From the NCBI GenBank assembly GCA_022457155.1, contig JAJGOT010000164.1, positions 1,406,501 through 1,470,500 of the forward strand: a stretch of 64,000 nt of DNA, written 5' to 3'. This DNA comes from Cladopsammia gracilis (Eukaryota; Cnidaria; Anthozoa; Scleractinia; Dendrophylliidae). This document shows, in pieces, positions 22,634 to 34,600 of this stretch; within the stretch, counting starts at the first letter, position 1; every line of letters starts with the position of its first letter. A model generated the notes under the pieces. That model saw nothing but the letters and a program-made list of their open reading frames with translations. It did no database searches and was not told the origin of the DNA. A program made the translations under genes and the position numbers.

Positions 22634-25600
22634 ATGGGAAATTCGATGAGCGAACGCGAGAAAAACGAGGTCGAGTTTGGAGAAAAAATATACGAAATAG
22701 TACATGTAATCTATCCAGAAAGCTGCGAGAACATTACCGGAATGCTTCTGGAGGAAGAATATGATGAATTGGAGCGACTTCTAACGACAACAGGTCGTGA
22801 AGAGCTCGAAGCCAGAATTCATCAAGCTGCAAAAAACCTTTCCACGACGACAAACACGATCTCCGAAAGGTATGATTGCATTATTTCTCCGAATTGTTCT
22901 CCTACTTTTAAGTCGATTCTCAGTTCAATCGATGGAGCGATCGCGTGACCGAAATCTATGAACCACTTTTCAGCTGTAAACAAGATGCGTATTATGTTTT
23001 GTTTGTCCTAACAAGGGTTGGTTCTTAACGAAATGACATAAATTATTTGCCATCATCGTGTTCTGCGATCAATTTTCACTAATAAATTTATATTTCATTG
23101 CATTCCATTGTACTCCGCAACATTATTAAAATCGACGTGTTTAATTATCTAGGGTTTTTTCAAATTTGATTTTTTTTGGTGGAAAGCAATTTTCTTTGTT
23201 CTAGTTTCCTTTCCTGCAAAAGCAAAAACAAAAGAAAAAAAACAGAAAGAAAAAAATATATAAGCTTAAGCTTAAGTTAAGCTTATATATTTGGATAAGT
23301 TATCAAAATGGATATAATAAGCTTAGTTTGAAGGAAATGTATGTTTAAATTTTTCAGTGATGCCTTTCTGTCTGTCCTTTATTCAAGCAAATAAAATTGT
23401 TACAATAACTTCCCTTTAAAATAAGCTTAATTGTCATGATCAATAAAAAAAGGTTGATTAAAAAAATATAAAATATAATATTGTTTTGAACTAAGGATTT
23501 TACTACCCAAATAAATTATATTTTAATTCTTTGTGACAAGAGCATGATTAAAAAATATCATTTTTGCATCTTTAATAAATGGGGTGTAATTACAGACTTT
23601 CATATAAGGTAGAGTTTGTCCCAGTTCCCTCTTTTAGTCGGCAAATCCTGTATTATTTGTTTATGTGATACCAGCATTAAATCACATACCAGTATGAGTC
23701 ATACCTGGATGAGTTCATCCTGGTTACTGTACCGGCTCCAGATTTCTGATCTGGTATGGATGCTTCAGCACTGGTATCATGTAAACACAGTACGAACACT
23801 GACATTTTGGTCTAAAATTCTGTAAGACTGGAATGAGTAATGCATGCTGTTGTCAACACGGTATGTTGATCAGAATGCTGAGTGTCCCTTAATGTAAACA
23901 CAGTATGACGTTTATACTGGTAATCTCAAACTGGTATCATGTAAACACTTGCTTTCCTTCTAGCATGGTTCGTACAATCTTGAAAAAGTCTTGAATTTTA
24001 GCAGTCATCTTGAAAAGTCCTTAATTTGGTTAAGGTCCTTGAAAAGTACTTGATTTTTTTATTAGGTATTACAAAGTCCTTGAAATTTAGGACTTTGTGT
24101 ACGCCCTATCTTTTTTCTGATAAATTAAATGATTTTGCTCCGAAAAAATTGGCCACCAGCGACTTTAAAATCTGAAAATAACTAGCGAAAATGTCGGCAT
24201 AATACGTGAATGCGTACATGAAGCAAAATTGTAATCTTTGCCTCAATTTCATGGACCAGGGGACAAAGAGTTTCGATTTCGTAAATAAAACATAGTCCTT
24301 GAAAACTATTTTTTGTCCTTGGAAAAGTCCTTGAATTTTATTTGTCTGAAGTTGTACGAACTATGTTCCAGTAAAAACCAAACATGTTGTGTAAATAAAA
24401 TTCCTTATTTTTCCAGGGCAGAGTTTGAACATGCCAAGAATATTGACAGTGGAAATCACAACAATGGAAAGCCTTGTCCATCACACATTGGGCTGATCCA
24501 CTTACAGGAATTACCTGAAAGTTATATTAGTAGTCTATCAGAAAGAAGGCAAATTTCTTTCTCTGGAAATTCAACAGACCAGCCTAGAGCTGTGGAAAAC
24601 AAGCAGGCCTTGGGTGACAAGATATACTCTTTAATAGAAAAACAACATCCGAGTGATGCAGAAGTATTAACTGGAATCTTACTGGAAATGGATATTCAGA
24701 GTTTAGAACAGCTTATCAAAAACACAGACCTGTTGGAACAAAAGGTGGATGAAGTTTTGGCAGTTTTGCAAAATAATTTTGGGCAGACACAAAATGGCCA
24801 AAATGAGCTTGTATTAAAAGAGTGCTGTAATAAATCAGTTATTGGAGAAGAGCTGTATGAATTGGTCAGTGCATTCAGTTCAGAACAAGCTGACAAAATA
24901 ACAGGAATGCTTCTCGAGATGGATGTTCAAGATTTAGCAGTTATTGTTAAAAATCAAGAGGCCCTAGAGGAGAAAGTATATCAAGCCTTGACAGCTTTGA
25001 ACAGCCACCTCGAGCAGCCAGAAACTTCATCCTTATCCGAGGAAGAGCCTGATAAAACACTATATGGGGAGCAGCTTTATTGTTTAATTAGTGAATGGTA
25101 CCCTGAGCAGGCAGATAAAATTACAGGCATGCTTTTGGAACTGGATGTTGCCACTCTAAATTTCTTGCTAAAGGATTCTGCAGCTCTTAGAGACAAAGCC
25201 TTACATGCAACCAATACTCTCTGCAAAACAAATTCTGAAACAGCATTGCCAGGTGATTTAGCAGTGAGTCAAGAGACTGAAGACAAAATAATGTCAGAAT
25301 CAAAAAGAAGACATTCTTTAGCCAAGCAACTGTATAACATCATAGAAGAATGGTATCCAGATGAAGCTGGGAAATTAGTAGAAATGTTGATGGATTCTGA
25401 TAAAGATTGTGAAACTCTGGAAACTTTGGTATTGAATAAGCAGCTGCTGAGAGAGAAAATTGAAGCAGTGTTGGATGCGAAACCCAGGATGGCACAAATT
25501 GTTACAAACAGGTGAACGAATTATCTGAGCTGAGAGGAAATAAGAAGAAATAAGCAGGTCTACCGCTCACCACCCCAGTGTCAGATTAGGGTCCCCTATT

Positions 25601-27689
25601 GACACTTAATAAACTGAAACTGAAACTGGTGGTAAGATTGCGTTTAATTTAAGGCAAAGCATGGCAGAGGCTTTTTTTCTTCTGGATAAAATAAGAGCCA
25701 TTATCCTTCCATGCCAATTTTAAACACAGAAGTGAGCCCCTTATTATAGGCTAGTATGAGCTCCAATCTCCCCCCCCCCCCCCCCACCCCACCCCACCCC
25801 TCAAAGAGGGAATCCTCAACTCTTGGAGCCCGGGGTACTCCCATCTAAAAGTGTTTGGGGTGATTGTCTTACCTTTAAGGGGGGTGAAACTTAACTTCAC
25901 TTTTAGAGTTGTTGCTAAGGGACAATTATTTCATGGTTTGCATTTCTCACATGTCATAAACTGCTAATATGGTGGGAACTATGAAACTGAACACAAGACA
26001 TCATTAAATTGACATTGCACATGCGTACCTAGTGCCAGTCCCTAACTGCGCATAAGAATGAAAAAGCGCAAAAACTCAAAGGAAACAAGATAAAAATCTG
26101 ATTTTTCTGAGTCATAAGCAAATCAACGTTTTTTTAAAATCTGTAGCATGGAATTACCGTTAGACAAAAAAAGGAAAGCTATTACAGCCATGCTCTGTTA
26201 CGCGTGACCAGTAATCACAAGACTGAAATGAACATTTGAATATTTCTTTGTAACGTCCGAGATTTGAATGAAACCTTGAAGATCTCTCTGGAAAACACTT
26301 TGAAAGTCATGAGTTAACAGAAAAATAACTAGACAAATAAAAAGACAAATATTGTTCGGATATGTAACATTCAATAAATTGAAATGATATTTTGTTGCTC
26401 TTTGTTTCCGAAAATGCGGTAAAATTCTGATGGGAATTCCGAATCCCTGAATGAATTTACAAAACCGACACGTAAACTTGAAAAATCCATTCAAATTTTC
26501 AAAAATACTGGTCACGCGTGACGGAGCATGGCTGTAATTAAAATACACCTTTTTGACATCATAGCTTTTTCAATAACATGAATGTTAACAAATCCATGCT
26601 ACAGATTTTTTGTTAGGATGTTCTTAAGCCATTGACATTGATTTTATTGGAAAAAAATGTAAGTTGTTTGAGTTTTAAGGGTTTTTATGTTCTGGTCACG
26701 TGACTTACCAAATATGGCTGTGACTCATGAAATTTAATGGCACCTGTCCATTAACAGAATGAACGTGACCAAACATCATAGCCGAGGAAGTAAAGAAACT
26801 CATTATATGACATTTGGAACTCTTCCATAGCAACCATCTTGTAGTTAAGTTTCTCCTAGCCTGCGAGCAGGCTCTACTATTTGGGTTTCACGCGCGAGTG
26901 CCATGCGGAAGCCGTGAATTACGAGTGAGAAAAGTAGAGGCTCACTTTTCCTCGCCCCATTCTTCTCGCCGGCTTCACCGGCCCACCCTGGCGGCTTTGC
27001 CACCAAGATAGTCGTGCGATACCCCAAACAAGTGAGCCCGAATTTGGACCCCGTTTTAGAAAGAATTTGCACACAAAATGATACCCTGTTTTAGAAATAG
27101 GTCAATTTTTAATACCCCGTTCTAGAAAAAATGGCTGCTGATAATCTGAAGCTTCCGTGCATTCGAAATATTATACCCTGTTCTAGGAAATGTCTCTAAA
27201 ATGGATACCCCATTCTAGATCAGGAGTCCCAAAATCCAACTCCGTTGGGCGGCACATACCCATTTAGGTATTTTGGGGGAGTACTCCCCCCCCCCAGGAT
27301 TTTACCTATAAGTGGTAAAAATAAATGTGAGCCACCCCCCCCCCCCCCCCCGAACTCCCAGTTTTATATGGGAGTTACCCCCTCCCTTGGCTCCAATGGC
27401 CACACCATTACTTTTTTCAGTACTCTCCTTAGCATTCCACTATGTTTGTGTTTGACAAAAAATTTGTTGTATTTTGGTTTACAGCGAGTCGACCGAAAAT
27501 GAAGGTGACGTAACTAAAGAAGAGCTGGGAGAAAAACTGTTTGAGATGGTGGAGGAATTATGTCCCAAGAATGCTGATAAAATCACAGGAATGCTGTTAG
27601 AAATGAGCGTGACAGACATTGAAAATCTAATGAACAATCCGCAAAAACTTGAACAAAAAATACAACTGGCAGAAAAAGCTTTAGCTTAA
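22634..27689 (+). CDS. Six-MLLE (PABC) domain protein without RRMs
   Basis: Three exons join in phase: 22634-22869 (donor GTATGA), 24417-25511 (after TTCCAG, donor GTGAAC) and 27485-27689, giving 511 residues. MLLE domains bind PAM2 peptides and normally occur once, at the C-terminus of poly(A)-binding protein or in UBR5. Here I count six: about 14-68, 143-197, 222-275, 294-348, 378-434 and 456-511. Five keep a core like ITGMLLE or LTGILLE. The fifth is degenerate (KLVEMLMD) and has an insertion. The linkers are short and polar. There is no RRM, HECT or other domain. The N-terminus MGNSMSE has Gly2 and Ser6, fitting N-myristoylation, so membrane attachment is possible. It may cluster PAM2-containing translation or endosomal factors; that is inference. 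Without the last splice, a stop follows at 25513-25515, leaving five domains. Confidence 0.85.
22870..24416. other. Intron 1 of the MLLE gene
   Basis: AT-rich. It contains a short palindrome around aagcttaagcttaa (23257-23291), an interspersed repeat with ctggtatcatgtaaacac words (about 23640-23960), and a degenerate repeat of the gtccttgaaaagt type (about 23970-24350). No gene is seen. Confidence 0.5.
25512..27484. other. Intron 2 of the MLLE gene
   Basis: It contains a C-run near 25771, the fold-back element at 26136-26608, degenerate repeats with ATACCCCGTTCTAGA words (about 27040-27230), and further C-runs near 27285 and 27336. No gene is seen. Confidence 0.5.
26136..26608. repeat. Fold-back element of about 470 bp
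   Basis: The outer arms read aaaatctgtagcatgg and its inverse near 26594-26608. Inner arms near 26176-26212 and 26507-26541 share ggtcacgcgt and acagccatgctc in inverse order. This is a MITE-like arrangement. Confidence 0.65.
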
Positions 27690-29245
27690 AACCTATCAGT
27701 TCGTACATCACTTCAGACGGAAATTCAGATTAGGTGCAAAAGATAATGATAACTTAGATAACTGTGCTTGAAGTCAGTATGTTCCCCGGCAATTAATGTA
27801 AATGAGAAATATGATAAACAACTGAAAGACAGAAGTCATAGGGCTCGTTATTTGAACGTTTAGCAAAAACCGCGGTCTATAAAACTAATTTTAATCTGGC
27901 CAACCCTCTCTCCTCCGCAGAGGCTCCTATCAGGAAAGAACAGTAAAATATAAAATGGGATCGCGGGGAACGATGGGAAGAGCGAAAGAGCGCGCGCTTT
28001 ACTTTTTACCTCTACCCAGCCTCCGCGCGTTTTTTTGCCAAGCGTGGAGCGTGACAACCCTAACATGTAAACGTTATTTATTGTAAAAGAGTGTCAGAGG
28101 CACACCGTAAAATGCCGCTTATAAGCCCGCCCGGTTACAGACCCATCAGTTTGTAACAAAACATTCCGGTTATTCCCTCTCCTGTATATAAGCACGCCAC
28201 ATGTTCCTGACATTTAACGGCAATTCTTTACAAACGTTTACACCAAATCAACTAAAACAACGCTTCTTTATCACAATATTGCCAGCCAATATTATCAAAA
28301 TATTACCAGCCAAAAAACCTTACGAAGTTGTATAAGCTCTTGGCTTGTAAGTGGCATTTATGGTATAGCACAGACTAGGAAAACATTTACTCATCTCCAG
28401 ACGTGGTCCATTTATTGTCTTTAAGCTCGACCTATTAAGTTAAACTTCGTGTCGCCTTGTTCTTGCCCATAGTAATCCGTACTGATGTAAATCCTCTTTG
28501 ATTCGAAATCAATAAATAAAATTCAAATACAAGAGAAGTTTATAAGAAATCACTGTTTGACTCAAAATTTCCCGGGGAAAATGCCCCCCGACCCCCCTAC
28601 GTGGCTTACGCGTTCGCTTTAGTCACAAACCTGTATTAAGCGGCCACCCTCGGAAATATGCTCTAGTGTCCGCTTAATAAAAGGTAAAAATTAGAATCTT
28701 TGACTGCTCTTAGACTGGTGTCAATTCTTGCGACCAGTATGCGCATTCTCTCTCTAATTAGGACCAAACAGTACAAAATTAAAATATCAATTCTATTCTC
28801 TTTGGTCCACGCTCATAATTATTAGTGTCCGTTTAATACAGGTTAGATTGATAGAAACGACCATTTAGGTCAACTTCTAGGTGTCAACTCAGTTTTCTTT
28901 TTGCCGTGGGGTGTATGTTTTGAAGTCAAAATTTCGCAGGGAAGACATGCTTTGGCTGCTTCATACTTCACCAAGTTTATGAAATGTGATTAAAGTTTTG
29001 TGTCAAAGGTTTCCAAGCGACAGCGGTTACTATAGCAACACCAGCTTATTGCCCTTTGTTTTAAACAAGTCGTTTTCTCAAAATCTTGTCAGACAATTCA
29101 TAATGACACTTTCGTAGAACACGCTTATCGCTAGCTGTAGATGAAGTTTGAAGAAAATTTCTATGACGGTTTTCGAATAAATCAAAAATTATTTTTCAGG
29201 GCATGATACGCAAGAAGAAAAATATTTCCAAAATGCCCTTACATA
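27690..29245. other. Intergenic region downstream of the MLLE gene
   Basis: No gene recognised. An AATAAA-type run occurs near 28510 on the plus strand and could serve polyadenylation, but it is far from the stop codon. The short open frames look like chance. Confidence 0.4.
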
Positions 29246-30084
29246 CAGTACTTACCCGCTTATAGGAACCTAGAATTCAAGAACCTGTTAGCCTAAAAAT
29301 ATCAATTTAGACCCTTTTACAAAAAAACCTATTTAGCCTAAAATTCGAAACAGGTTCTTATTTTAGAAAATGAACCTTAAAGGCCGTTTACACGGCAGAA
29401 AAATCGGGCACGGACTCGTCAAAAACGTGGTACAGACCGCATAATTTTAGCCGTTTACACAGATAATGTTCTTCAAGTTTGGAAGGTTGCATTTACACTA
29501 CACTTTTTGGAGGACCGGACCAATTTGTAGTCCCCAGAGGCATGCGGATTTTTACTGCGCATGCGATCAGTGAAGTTATTATGCAAGCTGACGTAAGAAA
29601 TGAAGAAACGGGTCCGGACCCGTGTTTTTTCAGGTTTTGGGGCCATAGACGTGGACCAATCCCAAAAGACATGGTACGCATGGTTTACACGGGCGAAAAT
29701 GTGAGGTCCGTACACCTTTTTTGACGGGTCCATACCCATTTTTTCTGTCGTGTAAACGGCCTTTTAAAGATCTTCAAGCAAAGATAAAAGACATGACTCT
29801 CAAAAAGTACTGTAGTGAACTTAAACATGTATGTACTATAAAAATCTCTAAATTTGGAATATATACAGTACATGCAGTACTGTCCAAAGGCCAGGCCAGT
29901 TTTGGCATTAAATTAATATACAAGCCGCCCTTCTACCAGGCACTGGTATCATATCTTTCTTATAAAAATAAGAACCTGTTTAATAACCTAAATAGCCTAA
30001 AACTCCACTAAGCACCATTTATATATAAGAACCTGTTTAGGCTAACTTGGAAAAACCTAGGTTCTTATAAGCGGGTAAGTACTG
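29246..30084. mobile_element. Tc1/mariner-like MITE (839 bp)
   Basis: Terminal inverted repeats begin CAGTACTTACCCGCTTATA and end with the inverse at 30084; both sides are flanked by TA (29244-29245 and 30085-30086), the Tc1/mariner target duplication. No transposase frame is present. Confidence 0.75.
29378..29766. mobile_element. Second MITE nested inside the 29246-30084 element
   Basis: Inverted termini aaaggccgtttacacg / cgtgtaaacggccttt enclose about 390 bp with no transposase. TTAA occurs at or near both borders, but the register is off by a base or two, so the target duplication is uncertain. Confidence 0.65.
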
Positions 30085-30098
30085 TAGCCCTATTATTT

Positions 30099-30157
30099 TA
30101 AAACAGCCAGCCGTTAAAATGACGATTGCAAATGTTATTTTAACGGCTGGCTGTTTT
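30099..30157. repeat. Perfect 22-bp stem hairpin
   Basis: Arms 30099-30120 and 30136-30157 are fully complementary and separated by 15 bases. It could be a tiny fold-back element or, less likely, a small-RNA precursor. The stretch 30160-30977 next to it shows no gene. Confidence 0.6.
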
Positions 30158-30977
30158 ACAGTAAAATTAGGATTCAGTTGGCTGCTGTCCTCTTCAGTAT
30201 AATGAAGGTTGTCCGCTTAAGACAGGTTTCACTGTAATAATAACAGTAAAATATGGAAAAATAGACTCGTTTCTCTTTTCTTGTGGAAATGGTATACCTA
30301 TAATGATATGAAAATGAGCCTGATCGTAGGTTGAAGTGTTGCGTGTTAGAATTTCTTTAAGTAAATAATGAGACACAAGAAATGTAACATTTCTATTTAT
30401 TGCACTGGAAATTAAACACACCCAATATATTACAGCGAAAAATCGAGTTAAGTTACCCTTTTAAGAGTACATCGCATTTTTCATAAATTATAAATTATTA
30501 TTTCTTTCTTATATTTCTTTTTCAAACTGCGAATAAAGAACTCGTCCAACCCGCGGAAAAGAACCGAGTCCCGAGGGTTTACAGAGCGAGTCGACCCTTG
30601 CTCTGACGTCACCGGTTTCGCGTGGGTTGAGATTACTGAAGAGTTTGATTGGTTCTAAAAGCTCGTGTAAAGTACCCGAACGTATCCTGGCCAATCAGAG
30701 AAAACATGCCGACTTTCAACCAATCAGGAGTAAATTAAAAAAACAACCTTGACTTGCCTAACCACGTTTCCCCACGCTATTGACTGGTTGTTGCCATGAT
30801 TACTTGTGTTCGATCGTGAGATTGGTTCAACATACACCACAGATACGTTTTGTCTGTAAGTCTCTTCGGCAACTGTGGAATATTAATTAATATAAATTAA
30901 CACTCCTTCGTCGTTTGAAAGGAGCAATAAATAAGTCTTTAGCAACCAGTGCTGGCTTTAAGCCTTTACCTTCTAAA

Positions 30978-31393
30978 GGCGCTGTTACACTAGGCAATAT
31001 TTCGTGCAACTTGTCTCGCAACAACTAAAAACCGTGCGTTGCGATGCTGCGAGACAAGTTGCCTGGAGGGTGTTACACTAGGCAATGTTTCTTGCAATTT
31101 GTCTCGCCCGACGGTGAAAGGAGCAATTTCATTGGCTAAAGTCACAAAACGTTGCGACACAAGTTGCAAGAAACGTGTTACACTACGCAACGCTTGAAAA
31201 TTTCGTTGCGGCGTGGCGAGAATCGTTGCGAAAAGTAGAACCGATTCTACTTCTCGCAACGATTGCGGCAACAAAAAAATCGCGAGAAATGTTTGTTGCG
31301 GGGTATGTTACACTGGGCAATTTTTCATGCAACTTGTGTCGCAACAAAATTGCGAGACAAGTTGCACGAAACATTGCCTGGTGTAACAGCGCC
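30978..31393. mobile_element. MITE with GGCGCTGTTACAC termini (416 bp)
   Basis: GGCGCTGTTACAC at 30978 and GTGTAACAGCGCC ending at 31393 are inverted. Internal segments with gcaacttgt...tcgcaac repeat in both orientations. No transposase. Confidence 0.75.
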
Positions 31394-31608
31394 ATAAGTG
31401 CCAAAGTATAATTTTGCGGCCGAATTTTCTATTTTCATTTAAGAAAAAAAAACAGCACACATCACAAAAAGTACTACTTTCACTTCAGGTTTTTTCGTAT
31501 CCAGAAACTCAAAAGGTAGAAGCAAATTACTACCTCAAGAGTGGACTCTGTAAAGGGAAAAACCGAACTTTAACAACAACTAAAATTACTCTGTTAAATT
31601 TATCGTTG

Positions 31609-34600
31609 CTATCTCGAAAATCCTCGAACCGGCGGTTCTTCTGCAGTGGGAGTCTTGTTCTTATGTTCCACATGCGATGACGCGGAAATGGACTTCTGTT
31701 TCAGTTTGTACCTGTCCACCCAGGGGGAGGGGGAGCCATTTCTCAGTGAGTATACCACCCTCCTTGAGTCTTGTTTTGCATTTAGACGGGAAGAAAGTCG
31801 TGGCGATAGACGGGGCTCGGATTCGTTCGGAAATGTGATCGGCTCTGATCGTAAGCTGCTGTTCCGTGAAGTGGCGGTCCGAGAAAGTACTGCTCCGTCG
31901 TGGCATGGCGGTGTGTTTGGATTAGGAACGAGCTCTTCAATAGTAGTTTCCTAAAACAAATAGATTGAAAACAATAACTTGTGGGTTTTTTTCAAATGTC
32001 GAATGTTGCGTTTTTAGAAGATTTTTTTCCTGCCAGCTAAAAAGAGCTCTTCCCGGGCATCAAAAATATTTTCATACTTATTTCCACAAAATTAATGATA
32101 TTTAGTAGCTATACGTTAAATACCATCTACAAAAGTAGGCTATTGGGTCTCCAACTTTCTTGTTAAGCTCAATTGAAAGGAAAAAAGCACCACGAGGATA
32201 GTGATACGCTTCATAAATGAAACTGCAGAATCTATATGCTCCTCGCTTCTAAACATCATAGAGCTTTTTGGTAAAAACGCCATCAAAAATATTTTTAAAA
32301 GAGAATTCTAACAGATTATTAATATGCCACCTTTCTCGAGAAAAAATGCTCAGTTTCAATACGTTTAATTGATGGCCGAGTTTCTCAAAGAAAACAAAAT
32401 AAAACAAAAAATAAACCTGAACTTTTAAAGGAAAACAAAGGTTTGGATGTCCCCACCCACGCGTATGGCGGTTTTCAATCATTTTCATCTGACAACGGAG
32501 ATCTTGTTCAACAGCTAACCGATTCATTCCATGCCCTAACCGATATTTTTTAAATCGGAAATGTGACTTGCAATTTCTCTGCATTTAAATTCCAATAATG
32601 TTTGAACGAAATCAAAAGGTAAAAGTCAGAGACGCGGGTTTTTGTTAAAGACAAAGGTGTTAGATACTTGGTGCGATGCTCATCTCCTTCCGGCTGGATC
32701 GAAACTCAATTTTGTAAAGGTGTACTTTTGGTGATCATTCGCTATATTCTTTTTCTTCAAGCAAACACGTTTCGTCCGTTTTCGTAATTTTTCATTATTA
32801 AGCTTTTAGAAAATATACAGTTTGCTTGGGTTTTAATGAGGCATAGAACAATTAAAATGCAGGGTAGCAAAGTGGATTTTTATTGTTACTTTTATTATTA
32901 TTATTATTTTTTTTTTTTTTATTGGGGGGGGGGGGGGGGTGGTGTGACCCTGATAACAATGACTGGATATTATTGTTTGGAATAAGTCACTGTCTGCCGT
33001 CTTGTTTTAAAGGGATCTCAATAAAAGAAACCTCGTAAAATTATCTTGTCGTTCGTCGTAAGACAGACAATTGAAGGTTTTTTCAGGGCCTGGGCCGGAG
33101 AAAATCACATTATCAGACGAGATGATATATCGGTTCTTTTTAATACCAACAGCATTTACTCAAAAGGCAAATTTTAATAAACCTTAAGAAAACACTTAAA
33201 AAATTTTTTATACCGTATAACAAGGTTTCTCAAATAATCAAACAACGATGAAATTTGATGCATGCCAAGTTTTTCCATCTCATTACCAGCCTTTTGTAGT
33301 CGAATTTGGATATTTTTTACTCTCAAATTGTGTTTTTGTTTTAAGCCAAAAAAAGAATTATGTTGAAAAATTAATGGCTGGTTAATATTAGTTAAAGTAA
33401 AAGAAATTCAATTGTAGACCAAAACATTCCACATCCTTGAAAGAAAAAATAACCCTTTTGACCTGAATACTCGTATAGCGTGCGTCCTTGTAGCCAAAAT
33501 GTATTTTGTCTGTTTCTGTGAAAATACAAGATATATCAGTTTTGGCCTGATTGGCTCTCTTTTACTTTAACTTACATAAACCTGTCCTTACTCTAGCAAA
33601 AGAGTGCTTTCTTGGCTAAAAAAAAACCCGCATTTGTTGTGTGGAATATTCAAAATTCGACATAAGTTGGTTATGTCCCCAGCTCTTCAATTGTTCTGAA
33701 AACGGAGCACATGAATTCAATTTTGTCATTATTTTGTTGGGGTGGAATACCTATTACACTTTATAGTTGAGTAAATTTTAATACAAGGCTACTTAAAAGG
33801 CAAGCCGAGCTACCAATACCTTCCACTGATATTAAGTTCAAAGCTCTCTTATGTGAAAAGCGCGATCTTAATTAAATTTTTCAGAGCTGTAAAATTTATA
33901 ACACCAGTGCATAATTGACCACTGTAACGTCGTTCTAACCTTCGTGTTCGTCGACGAAGCGACATCAGTTCAGATGAAAGCAATTGCGCAAGACTTTACT
34001 GCCGTATGCTATACCGGCAAGGTGCATGGCTCTAACTTTTAGCTACTTTTTAGTCTGTGGATGAAATCCTAACATTTGACGTACTTTCCTGTGATACTGT
34101 TTATTATGCTATACAAGGTGGCTCTAACTTTCGAGGGACGGTCTGTGGATAAGATCCTAAACGGCCGGAAGCGATGTTCGCAGGCCAAATGAAAGCCAAC
34201 CTCCTGAGCAATTGTCTTCTGCATGGTGATGTTGTTTATAATGCTAAACCTGATGCAGACGGTTGATTCGATTTGAAGACAATACTTCACTGTGTTGGGT
34301 TCTTCTCTCAAAAATGTCATTTCATCAAGCTTGGAAAATTGATCATGTTATTTTGCCACTCGAATGGAGGAAGAACTTAGCACTAAGATGCTTAGATACA
34401 TTTACTCCCGAAACAGTTTGCATTAATGCTATAGGAGTAGAGAGGTCTAATGCCTGCCATAAGTATCCTAAAATGACCCATCAATTTATTCATGCAGGTG
34501 ATGGTATCCATCTTAGAAAGGGTGTGACCACATCAAATACATGTAGCTTTTTTCCAATTTGGCTGGCCTCAAAAATTGAGAATAATTACACGGAGTTGGT

